Assembly: GCA_021413595.1 (NCBI GenBank) | Contig: JAIOQD010000340.1 | Span: forward strand, 1-5,437 | Source: Bacteroidota bacterium | GTDB lineage: Bacteria; Bacteroidota; Bacteroidia; 2-12-FULL-35-15 | Length of the DNA: 5,437 nucleotides | Reading direction: 5' to 3' | Shown here: positions 1-5,370 of the stretch, in pieces | How positions within the stretch are numbered: position 1 is the stretch's first letter | How the letters are laid out: each line of letters opens with the position of its first letter | The notes under the pieces: generated by a model | The model's input: the letters and a program-made list of their open reading frames with translations, nothing else | Databases searched by the model: none | What the model was told of the DNA's origin: nothing | Position numbers and translations under genes: made by a program

Positions 1-2823
1 CTTTTCAAGAAAATTGATATTATCATTACCCTCAGTAAAAAAATACGTGGCACGATGAATATCAAATGAATCTAAACCACCTGCATAAGCAAGACTTTCA
101 AATGTTTTTTTGTTGGCAGCCCGCAAATTTATTCTGCGCACCAGATCAAAAACACTTTTGTAAGGCCCATTTGCTGAACGTTCTTCAACTATTGATACAA
201 CAGCTGCTTCGCCTACTCCTTTAACAGCACCCATTCCAAAACGTATCTGTCCGCTTTTATTTACCGCGAATTGGTATTGACTTTCATTCACATCAGGCCC
301 AAGTACAGGAACTCCCATACGTTTGCACTCATCCATAAAAAAAGTGATCTTATCAATATTGCTCAAGTTGTGCGTAAGCACCGATGCCATGTATTCACCC
401 GGATAATGTGCCTTTAAATAAGCAGTTTGGTAGGCTACAAACGCATAACAAGTTGAATGAGATTTGTTGAAAGCGTATTGTGCAAATTTTTCCCAATCGG
501 TCCATATTTTCTCCAGCTTAGCAGCCGGCAAACCTTTAGCGGTAGCACCAGCAATAAACTGACCTTTCATTTTATCAAGTGTATATCGGTCTTTCTTCCC
601 CATTGCTTTACGCAACACATCAGCATCACCTTTTGAAAAGCCCGCCAATTTTTGGGAAAGCAACATTACCTGTTCCTGATATACGGTAATACCATAAGTA
701 TCTGAAAGGAATTCTTCCATTTCAGGAACGTCATAGGTAATCGCTTCACGTCCATGCTTACGTGCAATGAAGTTAGGGATATATTCAATCGGCCCCGGAC
801 GATACAAGGCATTCATAGCGATCAGGTCGGCAAACTTATCCGGTTTTAAATTGATCAGATGTTTTTGCATTCCGGCACTTTCAAACTGAAATGTACCATT
901 GGTATCACCTCGTTGATAAAGTTCAAATGTAGCAATATCATCCAAAGGAACATCGTCAATTATTATGTCTATTCCATGGTTTTCCTTAATCAGCTTTAAC
1001 GCATCACGAATGATTGTAAGCGTTTTCAAGCCTAAGAAGTCCATCTTGATTACACCGGCATCTTCAATCACTCTTCCATCATACTGTGTAATGTATAATT
1101 CAGTTTCTTTGGAAGCAGCAATTGGAACTATTTCTGTAAGATCTTTTGGAGCAATGATGATCGCTGAAGCGTGAATACCAGTGCCTCTTACCGACCCCTC
1201 TAATATCAAAGCTTCTTTCAGCACCCTTGCCTGAAGATCATTACCTGCAAGTACTGCACGTAATTTTTTTACATCTTCCAGATCTTCTTTTGTTAAACCT
1301 TCTTTTTCTTCTAGGCTGGCATCACCTGTCATTGGTGCTTTTAATACACGTTTTAATTCAATACCGGGCTTATCAGGTACTAATTTTGCAAGCATATTCG
1401 AATCCTGCAAAGGCAGATCCAATACACGTGCAACGTCCTTAATACTCATTTTGGCAGCCATTGTACCATACGTTACAATTTGTGCTACCTGGTTTTTTCC
1501 ATATTTTTCAACTACATAATCAATTACTTTCTGACGGCCCTGATCGTCAAAATCCGTATCAATATCGGGCATTGACTTACGATCAGGATTTAAAAAACGC
1601 TCAAAAAGTAAATTATATTTAATAGGATCTATATTGGTAATCCCAATGCAATATGCAACGGCCGAACCCGCAGCAGAACCACGTCCCGGTCCTATAAATA
1701 CACCAATGTCTTTTCCATGGTTAATAAAATCGGCTACAATTAAAAAGTAACCTGCAAAGCCCATTATTTTGATGGTATTCAATTCAAAGTTGAGGCGTTC
1801 CTCTACTTCCGGACTAATATCTATGTAGCGTTTTTTTGCTCCGGTGAATGTTAAATGATGGAGATAATCATCCTGCGTTAAAAAGGTGGTTGGTATTTGA
1901 AAATTCGGCAACATGATATCCTGCTTGAGTTTTAGCGGTACTATCTTGTCAACAATTTCATTTGTATTATCAATTGCCTGAGGTAAGTCGCTGAACAATT
2001 GAGTCATTTCAGCGGTGGTTTTAAAATAGAATTGATCGTTGTAAAAAGCAAATCGTTTACCTTTAGAAGATGTGGAATCATCATCACCAAAGTCCTTCAT
2101 ACTAGGTGTACTTTGCTTTTCGCCTGTATTCAAGCACAGTAAAATATCATGTGCATTTGAGTCAGCCTGATCAACATAATGAGAATCGTTAGATGCAATT
2201 ATTTTTACATTGTGCTTTTGTGCAAACTTCAATAACACTTCATTTACTTTATTTTGTTCGGGGATATCATGCCGTTGCAATTCAATATAATAATCTTCAC
2301 CAAAAATATCCAGCCACCATTTAAATTCTTTTTCACCTTCATCTTCGCCCTTCTTTAAAATAGCTTGCGGCACCGATGCGCCCAAACAGCAGGTTGTTGC
2401 AATTAAACCTTTATGGTATTGCAAAACCAATTCTTTATCAATACGTGGGTATTTTCCATACAAACCTTCCATATACCCCAAGCTGCAAAGCTTTACAAGG
2501 TTCTTGTAACCTTCTGCATCTTTAGCTAATAACAACTGGTGGTAACGTTTATCTTTATCATCCTTTGTAAATTGGCGCTTGTGGCGGTTATCCACCACAT
2601 AAAATTCACAACCTACAATCGGTTTTATTTTATTCGGATTGTCAGGAGTATTATGTTTAGCGGCTTCTGCCACAAATTTGAATACACCAAACATATTACC
2701 ATGATCGGTAATGGCAAGTGCGCGCATATTATCATTTACTGCCTTTTTATATAGTGATGAAATATCAGCAGCACCATCCAATAATGAGAATTGTGTATGT
2801 ACGTGTAAGTGGGAAAAATTCAT
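1..2823 (-). CDS. dnaE: DNA polymerase III alpha subunit, C-terminus cut by window edge
   Basis: Catalytic subunit of the replicative DNA polymerase; it extends both strands at the fork in the cytoplasm, with the beta clamp and clamp loader. The frame is open for 941 codons from ATG 2823-2821 and runs off the left edge. The start fits because the PHP domain begins at once (HLHVHT, residues 5-10) and an in-frame stop lies upstream. Seen in order: PHP domain (about 1-270) with candidate metal ligands H7, H9, D16, H41, E73, H95, C146, D213 and H215; polymerase palm with GPGRGS (378-383), PDIDTDF (419-425, paired catalytic Asp) and the third Asp, D595, in KMDFLGL; ALYRPGP (672-678); YGITVYQEQVM (710-720); FNKSHS (785-790); helix-hairpin-helix around GVGEAA (869-874). 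The clamp-binding motif, OB fold and tau-binding tail would follow outside the window. No frameshift or intein interrupts it. No convincing promoter or Shine-Dalgarno sequence is visible upstream. Confidence 0.97.
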   Translation of the reverse strand, partial: MNFSHLHVHTQFSLLDGAADISSLYKKAVNDNMRALAITDHGNMFGVFKFVAEAAKHNTPDNPNKIKPIVGCEFYVVDNRHKRQFTKDDKDKRYHQLLLAKDAEGYKNLVKLCSLGYMEGLYGKYPRIDKELVLQYHKGLIATTCCLGASVPQAILKKGEDEGEKEFKWWLDIFGEDYYIELQRHDIPEQNKVNEVLLKFAQKHNVKIIASNDSHYVDQADSNAHDILLCLNTGEKQSTPSMKDFGDDDSTSSKGKRFAFYNDQFYFKTTAEMTQLFSDLPQAIDNTNEIVDKIVPLKLKQDIMLPNFQIPTTFLTQDDYLHHLTFTGAKKRYIDISPEVEERLNFELNTIKIMGFAGYFLIVADFINHGKDIGVFIGPGRGSAAGSAVAYCIGITNIDPIKYNLLFERFLNPDRKSMPDIDTDFDDQGRQKVIDYVVEKYGKNQVAQIVTYGTMAAKMSIKDVARVLDLPLQDSNMLAKLVPDKPGIELKRVLKAPMTGDASLEEKEGLTKEDLEDVKKLRAVLAGNDLQARVLKEALILEGSVRGTGIHASAIIIAPKDLTEIVPIAASKETELYITQYDGRVIEDAGVIKMDFLGLKTLTIIRDALKLIKENHGIDIIIDDVPLDDIATFELYQRGDTNGTFQFESAGMQKHLINLKPDKFADLIAMNALYRPGPIEYIPNFIARKHGREAITYDVPEMEEFLSDTYGITVYQEQVMLLSQKLAGFSKGDADVLRKAMGKKDRYTLDKMKGQFIAGATAKGLPAAKLEKIWTDWEKFAQYAFNKSHSTCYAFVAYQTAYLKAHYPGEYMASVLTHNLSNIDKITFFMDECKRMGVPVLGPDVNESQYQFAVNKSGQIRFGMGAVKGVGEAAVVSIVEERSANGPYKSVFDLVRRINLRAANKKTFESLAYAGGLDSFDIHRATYFFTEGNDNINFLEK

Positions 2824-2940
2824 TGTTTGAGTTACGGATATGAGTAAACTGTTTTACGAATTGTGTCAATTAAATTGCCATTTTTTTCTGTTAAATTTTA
2901 TGTTCATCGAAAAATAAATTTCAATTTTATTTGAGTGTTC

Positions 2941-2960
2941 CCTTTCTTAAGAAGTAAAGG
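2941..2960. repeat. Short inverted repeat beside the repeat block
   Basis: CCTTT (2941-2945) and AAAGG (2956-2960) are complementary and enclose the ten-base palindrome TTCTTAAGAA (2944-2953). The arms could form a small imperfect hairpin with a GT bulge. It directly adjoins the dispersed-repeat-like block on its right and may be the outer end of it. No function is evident. Confidence 0.4.
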
Positions 2961-3072
2961 ACGGGCTTTTCGCTATAATCTTCTCCGATGAAAAATCGTA
3001 AAAGGATTTTCGCGGAATTTATTCTTCAGAGAAGAATGTATCCTGAGCTTTTGTCGAAGGAATCCCTAACGC
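2961..3072. repeat. Candidate dispersed intergenic repeat (CGGGCTTTTCGC ... CCCTAACGC)
   Basis: The left end (ACGGGCTTTTCGCTATAATC, 2961-2980), a middle AAAAGGATTTTCGC (3000-3013) and the right end AATCCCTAACGC (3061-3072) resemble, from memory, an interspersed repeat seen between genes in several Bacteroidota genomes. Seen directly: AATCTT (2977-2982) can pair with AGGATT (3003-3008) around a small CGAT/ATCG hairpin (2986-2989 with 2995-2998), and TTTTCGC occurs twice (2967-2973, 3007-3013). The block appears interrupted by other repeat sequence between 3014 and 3063. Family membership is recall, not a search result. Confidence 0.5.
3014..3063. repeat. Repeat insert flanked by GGAAT, inside the larger repeat
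   Basis: GGAAT stands at 3014-3018 and again at 3059-3063. Between them lie a perfect seven-base inverted repeat, ATTCTTC (3021-3027) and GAAGAAT (3031-3037), and CCTGAGCTTTTGTCGAAGG (3042-3060). The latter matches the very common bacterial intergenic motif CCTGAGC...GTCGAAGG. Removing one GGAAT and the intervening bases would rejoin TTTTCGC to AATCCCTAACGC, so this looks like a small element that landed in an older repeat. Insertion is inference from this single locus. Confidence 0.45.
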
Positions 3073-3078
3073 AAATAA

Positions 3079-3114
3079 TAAAATCAAAAAGTTTAATAAT
3101 TAATTTTGATTTTA
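3079..3114. repeat. AT-rich 11-bp inverted repeat
   Basis: TAAAATCAAAA (3079-3089) is perfectly complementary to TTTTGATTTTA (3104-3114), with a 14-base loop. There is only one G-C pair in the stem and no trailing T run outside it, so it is a weak hairpin and a poor terminator. It may be part of the repeat block. Confidence 0.45.
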
Positions 3115-3132
3115 ATTCGTGAAATTCGTGGC
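3114..3132. repeat. Tandem AATTCGTG direct repeat
   Basis: AATTCGTG occurs at 3114-3121 and again at 3123-3130, separated by one base and followed by GC. The wording AATTCGTGAAATTCGTGGC resembles a short sequence I recall from Bacteroidota intergenic regions. It closes the repeat block on its right side. No function can be assigned. Confidence 0.4.
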
Positions 3133-3210
3133 TTAAATTATTTCTGATTTTATCAGAATTGTAAATTTACCGAATTAATGGCTTTGATTTTTAGATGTTG
3201 AAAAGATATT

Positions 3211-3236
3211 AAAAAGAAAACGATTTTTTTCTTTTT
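3211..3236. repeat. Weak A/T hairpin
   Basis: AAAAAGAAAA (3211-3220) and TTTTCTTTTT (3227-3236) form a perfect ten-base inverted repeat with a six-base loop. The stem holds a single G-C pair. It lies downstream of the usp terminator in the usp reading direction and might be a back-up stop, but the low stability makes chance in AT-rich DNA likely. Confidence 0.3.
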
Positions 3237-3349
3237 GTGGTATGCCAAAAGCCTTGGTGAAAGGGAGTTTATCTGAAATGTTAAAAAAAAGCAAAATTTC
3301 GATTAGAATATCCATAAGAGGTAAAAAAAACTCCAACACCTTCCATAAG

Positions 3350-3385
3350 AAAAAAGCCTTCCTGAATTTTCGGGAAGGCTTTTTT
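3350..3385 (-). terminator. Intrinsic terminator of the usp gene
   Basis: GCCTTCC (3356-3362) pairs with GGAAGGC (3373-3379). The stem extends inward by one G-U and one G-C pair to a six-base loop, and outward through a run of six A (3350-3355) opposite six T (3380-3385). Read on the minus strand, the stem ends in a U run 44 bases after the usp stop codon, the textbook arrangement. The A/T symmetry means it could also stop transcription arriving on the plus strand, but no plus-strand gene ends here. Confidence 0.9.
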
Positions 3386-3428
3386 AACAATTTTCTTTAT
3401 TAATTTTATATTGGATAAGCTGAAAGTA

Positions 3429-4247
3429 TTACTTCCAGGAAGCGGTATCTTTACGTTCCATCGGGCGGAAACTTAATACAGGAATTTCACTTTCACTGAT
3501 GATTTGTTGTGCAACTGTTCCAATAAAAAGTTCTTTCAAACTCAATTCGGCTTTCGTCATAATTAAAATAAGATCAGCTTCTACTTCACGACCATAATCC
3601 TGAACCATTTTAGGAATATCTTTTCCACGTAAGGTTTTAATGGTACAGCGAATTCCTTGATCTTTTATGAATTTCCAAACTTGATTTGAATAAGAAATCA
3701 ACTTGTTTTCAGCATCTTCATCAGTTTGAGTTAAAATGGAGATTACACGAATATCTGCTTTAAATAGTTTTGCTAATTCAATGGCTTTAGAAACTTTTTC
3801 GCGGGTTTCTTTGGATAAGTCAACAGGTAATAGAATCGTTTTACAACCATCTCTGTGAACCTTACCACGTATTGTAATTATCGGGTGTTTGGACTCACGC
3901 ACCATTTTAAAGGCATTTTTACTAAGCACATGACTTAATGAAAGTTTTGATGTGATACCAATCATTACAAATAAAGGGTTTAAAACATCTGCAACTTTAT
4001 TTATTTCTTCATAAACATTGCCATGGCGAATCATTGTTTCAACCGGTTGCCCTGATTTTTCCATTGCAACTTTAGCCAATTCATCTAACTTTTTTTTGGT
4101 AGCAGGAGATTTGTCTTCTTCAACGCTAAGAAGCACAATTCTGGAATTTGTAAAGCGCGCCAGATTATACGTTTGGCTAAGCGCAATCATTGTTTGTTCA
4201 GTCGAATCAATGGGTACTAAAATGGAAGTTTTTGGTTGTTTTGACAT
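3429..4247 (-). CDS. Tandem-domain universal stress protein (UspA family)
   Basis: A 272-residue soluble protein with two USP domains in one chain, about residues 6-127 and 135-260. Such proteins are cytoplasmic and are linked to stress survival or nucleotide sensing; the exact role here is unknown. Both domains open with the family's beta-strand and acidic residue (LVPID 10-14, LLPVD 139-143). Each has the mid-domain Gly motif (RHGN 74-77, LRGKD 206-210) and ends in a strand of the type PIITIR / PVLSFR. The ATP-binding signature GxxG-9x-G(S/T) is degraded: domain 1 shows GITSKLSLSH and no later GS, and domain 2 keeps only IGTVAQQI (242-249) without the first GxxG. There is no signal peptide or membrane segment. 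The ATG at 4247-4245 is supported by AAGGA six bases upstream. The gene is monocistronic, divergent from rpsP, and closed by the terminator at 3350-3385. Family assignment is firm; ATP binding is doubtful. Confidence 0.93.
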   Translation of the reverse strand: MSKQPKTSILVPIDSTEQTMIALSQTYNLARFTNSRIVLLSVEEDKSPATKKKLDELAKVAMEKSGQPVETMIRHGNVYEEINKVADVLNPLFVMIGITSKLSLSHVLSKNAFKMVRESKHPIITIRGKVHRDGCKTILLPVDLSKETREKVSKAIELAKLFKADIRVISILTQTDEDAENKLISYSNQVWKFIKDQGIRCTIKTLRGKDIPKMVQDYGREVEADLILIMTKAELSLKELFIGTVAQQIISESEIPVLSFRPMERKDTASWK

Positions 4248-4253
4248 ACTAAA

Positions 4254-4258
4254 TCCTT
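4254..4258 (-). promoter_or_regulatory. Shine-Dalgarno sequence of usp
   Basis: AAGGA on the minus strand sits six bases before the ATG at 4247-4245 and fixes that start. This is noteworthy because Bacteroidota genes often lack such a site, as rpsP and dnaE do in this same window. Confidence 0.65.
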
Positions 4259-4268
4259 GTTTTTTTTA

Positions 4269-4276
4269 CAAAAGTA
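4269..4276 (-). promoter_or_regulatory. Candidate usp promoter -7 box
   Basis: TACTTTTG on the minus strand is a full match to the Bacteroidota -7 consensus TAnnTTTG. Transcription would begin near 4264, giving a leader of only about 16 bases that still includes the Shine-Dalgarno sequence. No clean TTG (-33) element lies at the usual distance, only a TGTT about 19 bases upstream, so the call rests on one box. Confidence 0.45.
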
Positions 4277-4379
4277 AGAATAAATTTTGAATTTTAACAT
4301 TTAGCAATACAAATATGTAATTCATCTGTCAATTTAAAGTGTTAGTGCCAGATTCTCATATTCGCATTTTTTTACTTCT

Positions 4380-4401
4380 AATCTTATCTCAATCTTATCT
4401 C
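4380..4401. repeat. Perfect 11-bp tandem duplication
   Basis: AATCTTATCTC occurs twice with no gap (4380-4390, 4391-4401). It lies roughly 70 bases upstream of the rpsP -33 element, between the two divergent promoters. Two adjoining copies about one helical turn apart could be a paired protein-binding site, or simply a replication-slippage duplication. Nothing in the sequence decides between these. Confidence 0.6.
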
Positions 4402-4472
4402 AAGTAGAGTCGAATTTTGAATAAAAGGTTGCATAATTCAAGAAGAAACTAAAATAAGTAAGATAAATTGTA

Positions 4473-4500
4473 TTGTCGATAAATTATTTTCTTAACTTCG
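4473..4500 (+). promoter_or_regulatory. rpsP promoter, Bacteroidota type
   Basis: TTG (4473-4475) and TAACTTCG (4493-4500) are separated by 17 bases. The second box matches TAnnTTTG at five of the six fixed bases, and TTAACTTnGCA is a familiar form in front of highly expressed Bacteroidota genes. Transcription would start at about 4505, leaving a leader of about 50 bases before the rpsP ATG. Confidence 0.65.
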
Positions 4501-4517
4501 CAACCCCGAATCAAAAA

Positions 4518-4547
4518 ATGGGAAATAAATTATTAACCTTTAAATAA
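4518..4547 (+). CDS. Possible leader peptide MGNKLLTFK upstream of rpsP
   Basis: A nine-codon frame (ATG 4518-4520, TAA 4545-4547) lies entirely within the predicted rpsP leader and ends seven bases before the rpsP ATG. It is in a different frame from rpsP (offset by one base). An A-rich run, the usual Bacteroidota start context, precedes its ATG. It could modulate translation of rpsP by placing terminating ribosomes close to the start codon. It is equally possible that it is a chance ATG in a short AT-rich leader. There is no direct evidence of translation. Confidence 0.25.
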   Translation: MGNKLLTFK

Positions 4548-4554
4548 CAAAAAA

Positions 4555-5073
4555 ATGCCAGTAAAAATTAGATTACAGCGCCATGGAAAAAAAGCAAGCG
4601 CTTTTTACCACATTGTAATTGCGGATGGTCGTGCACCTCGAGACGGAAAGTTTATTGAGAAAATTGGCACCTACAACCCAACTACAAATCCAGCAACCAT
4701 TGTTTTGGATAATGACAAAGCTTTGTCATGGTTACAAAACGGAGCACAACCAACAGATACTTGTCGTGCTATCCTTTCATACAAAGGAGTAATGTACAGA
4801 AATCACTTGAAAGGTGGTATCGCAAAAGGTGCTTTAACTCAAGAGCAAGCAGATGCTAAATTTGCAAAATGGGAAACTGAAAAAGAAGGTAAAATTTCAG
4901 GGAAAATAACAAAATTAGATAGTGCTAAAAAAGACGCATACAAAAACCGTATGTCTGCTGAAGTTGCTGCTAAGGAAGCTACAGCTGCTAAAGTTATTGC
5001 TAAAAATACACCACCGGCTGTTGAGGCTGTTGTTGAAAATTCTGAACCGGAAACTCCTCAAGCAGAAGCATAA
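4555..5073 (+). CDS. rpsP: 30S ribosomal protein S16 with C-terminal extension
   Basis: S16 binds 16S rRNA early in assembly of the small ribosomal subunit and helps fold its 5' and central domains. The core (about residues 1-79) carries the family wording: [11 protein letters not shown] at the start, [19 protein letters not shown] (17-35), IGTYNP (37-42) and [10 protein letters not shown] (59-68). The protein is 172 residues, about twice the 82 of the E. coli protein. The extra half is charged, Lys/Ala/Glu-rich and probably partly helical ([17 protein letters not shown], 94-110), with a Pro/Glu/Ala-rich acidic tail after about 151. Longer S16 proteins are usual in Bacteroidota. The ATG follows a run of A without a Shine-Dalgarno sequence. 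A promoter lies at 4473-4500 and a strong terminator starts 27 bases after the stop, so the gene appears to be transcribed alone. The usual partner rimM does not follow within the window. Confidence 0.98.
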   Translation: MPVKIRLQRHGKKASAFYHIVIADGRAPRDGKFIEKIGTYNPTTNPATIVLDNDKALSWLQNGAQPTDTCRAILSYKGVMYRNHLKGGIAKGALTQEQADAKFAKWETEKEGKISGKITKLDSAKKDAYKNRMSAEVAAKEATAAKVIAKNTPPAVEAVVENSEPETPQAEA

Positions 5074-5099
5074 TTTTAATAATACATTTGCATTAAGTT

Positions 5100-5134
5100 A
5101 GGCAGCCAGCTATATGTTGGCTGCCTATTTTTTT
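5100..5134 (+). terminator. Intrinsic terminator of rpsP
   Basis: AGGCAGCCA (5100-5108) pairs perfectly with TGGCTGCCT (5118-5126), a nine-base GC-rich stem with a nine-base loop. After one A there follow seven T (5128-5134). It begins 27 bases after the rpsP stop codon and should end transcription efficiently. Confidence 0.95.
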
Positions 5135-5226
5135 ATAAAAATTTAGAGCCTGTTTAAAATTTAACTACATATTTTGTTATTGATCTATTTCTCATGTCTA
5201 ATTTCTGTTGAAACTACTTCCGGCTG
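5135..5226. other. AT-rich spacer without recognisable features
   Basis: No gene, promoter pair or stable hairpin is visible between the rpsP terminator and the repeat that begins near 5227. An AAAATTTA octamer occurs twice (5138-5145, 5156-5163) around GAGCCTGTTT, which is not enough to call an element. Confidence 0.6.
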
Positions 5227-5370
5227 TGTCATCCCGAACTTTTTGTGACCTGTTCTTCGCAGTAGAAGGGATCTTCTTCTTATGAACGATATTGCTAAAA
5301 CCACGAACAAGATCCCTCTTGGCGAAAAAGCCAATTCTTTCTTCAGAGAAGAACAGGTCAGAGAAGAACA
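5227..5370. repeat. Complex intergenic repeat with nested inverted arms
   Basis: The block opens with TGTCATCCCGAAC (5227-5239), the head of a widespread family of bacterial intergenic repeats (GTCATCCYGARC ... AGGGATCT). Seen directly: a perfect 13-base inverted repeat, TGACCTGTTCTTC (5246-5258) with GAAGAACAGGTCA (5348-5360). Inside it is an eight-base stem, GGGATCTT (5268-5275) with AAGATCCC (5309-5316), and next to that a small hairpin, TTGGC (5319-5323) with GCCAA (5330-5334). Together they could form a three-way junction of about 115 bases. AGAGAAGAACA is directly repeated (5345-5355, 5360-5370). It could be a non-autonomous mobile element, but no flanking target duplication is visible. 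Reading frames through it look spurious. Confidence 0.7.

Larger units (their letters stand above)
2824..3428. other. 605-base intergenic region between usp and dnaE
   Basis: No credible gene is present. The part next to dnaE (2824-2940) is plain AT-rich sequence. It has a TTGACA-like hexamer on the minus strand (2864-2869), but no matching TAnnTTTG or TATAAT box at the right distance, so I do not call a dnaE promoter. Positions 2941-3132 are a dense block of short repeats, described separately. Positions 3133-3349 are AT-rich with one weak hairpin (3211-3236) and a nine-base direct repeat TCCATAAGA (3311-3319 and 3342-3350) that may be chance. The usp terminator occupies 3350-3385. Since the gap is downstream of usp and upstream of dnaE, the repeat block would fall in the untranslated leader of dnaE if transcription starts far upstream. 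Confidence 0.8.
4248..4554. other. Divergent intergenic region between usp and rpsP
   Basis: This 307-base AT-rich gap holds no gene of normal length. The usp side (4254-4276) has a Shine-Dalgarno sequence and a TAnnTTTG box on the minus strand. The middle has an 11-bp tandem repeat (4380-4401). The rpsP side has a promoter (4473-4500) and a leader of about 50 bases with a nine-codon reading frame. I see no tRNA, riboswitch or repeat family in the remainder. Confidence 0.75.

Noticed and set aside
965..1174. Open frame of 69 codons on the plus strand
   Set aside because: It lies wholly antisense to the dnaE palm region, which has intact motifs; the product has no recognisable features.
1227..1442. 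Open frame of 71 codons on the plus strand, Leu/His-rich
   Set aside because: Antisense to dnaE; the leucine-rich run is the mirror of Lys/Glu-rich codons in DnaE.
2539..2754. Open frame of 71 codons on the plus strand, hydrophobic
   Set aside because: Antisense to the well-conserved PHP domain of dnaE.
1..2823. Possible intein or split gene in dnaE
   Set aside because: All polymerase motifs appear in order in one frame with normal spacing and no splicing-domain sequence.
2941..3132. CRISPR-like array
   Set aside because: The repeats differ from each other in sequence and spacing; there is no regular repeat-spacer pattern and no cas gene.
3175..3390. Open frame of 71 codons on the minus strand in the usp-dnaE gap
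   Set aside because: It would start with TTG at 3390-3388, next to and reading through the usp terminator stem, has no ribosome-binding site, and its Lys/Phe-rich product is what AT-rich noncoding DNA gives.
4018..4290. Open frame of 90 codons on the plus strand
   Set aside because: Antisense to the first USP domain and extending over the usp promoter; no family resemblance.
5138..5163. AAAATTTA repeated on both sides of GAGCCTGTTT, possibly an insertion-sequence scar
   Set aside because: An AT-only octamer recurring within 26 bases of AT-rich DNA is readily explained by chance, and no transposon end is recognisable.
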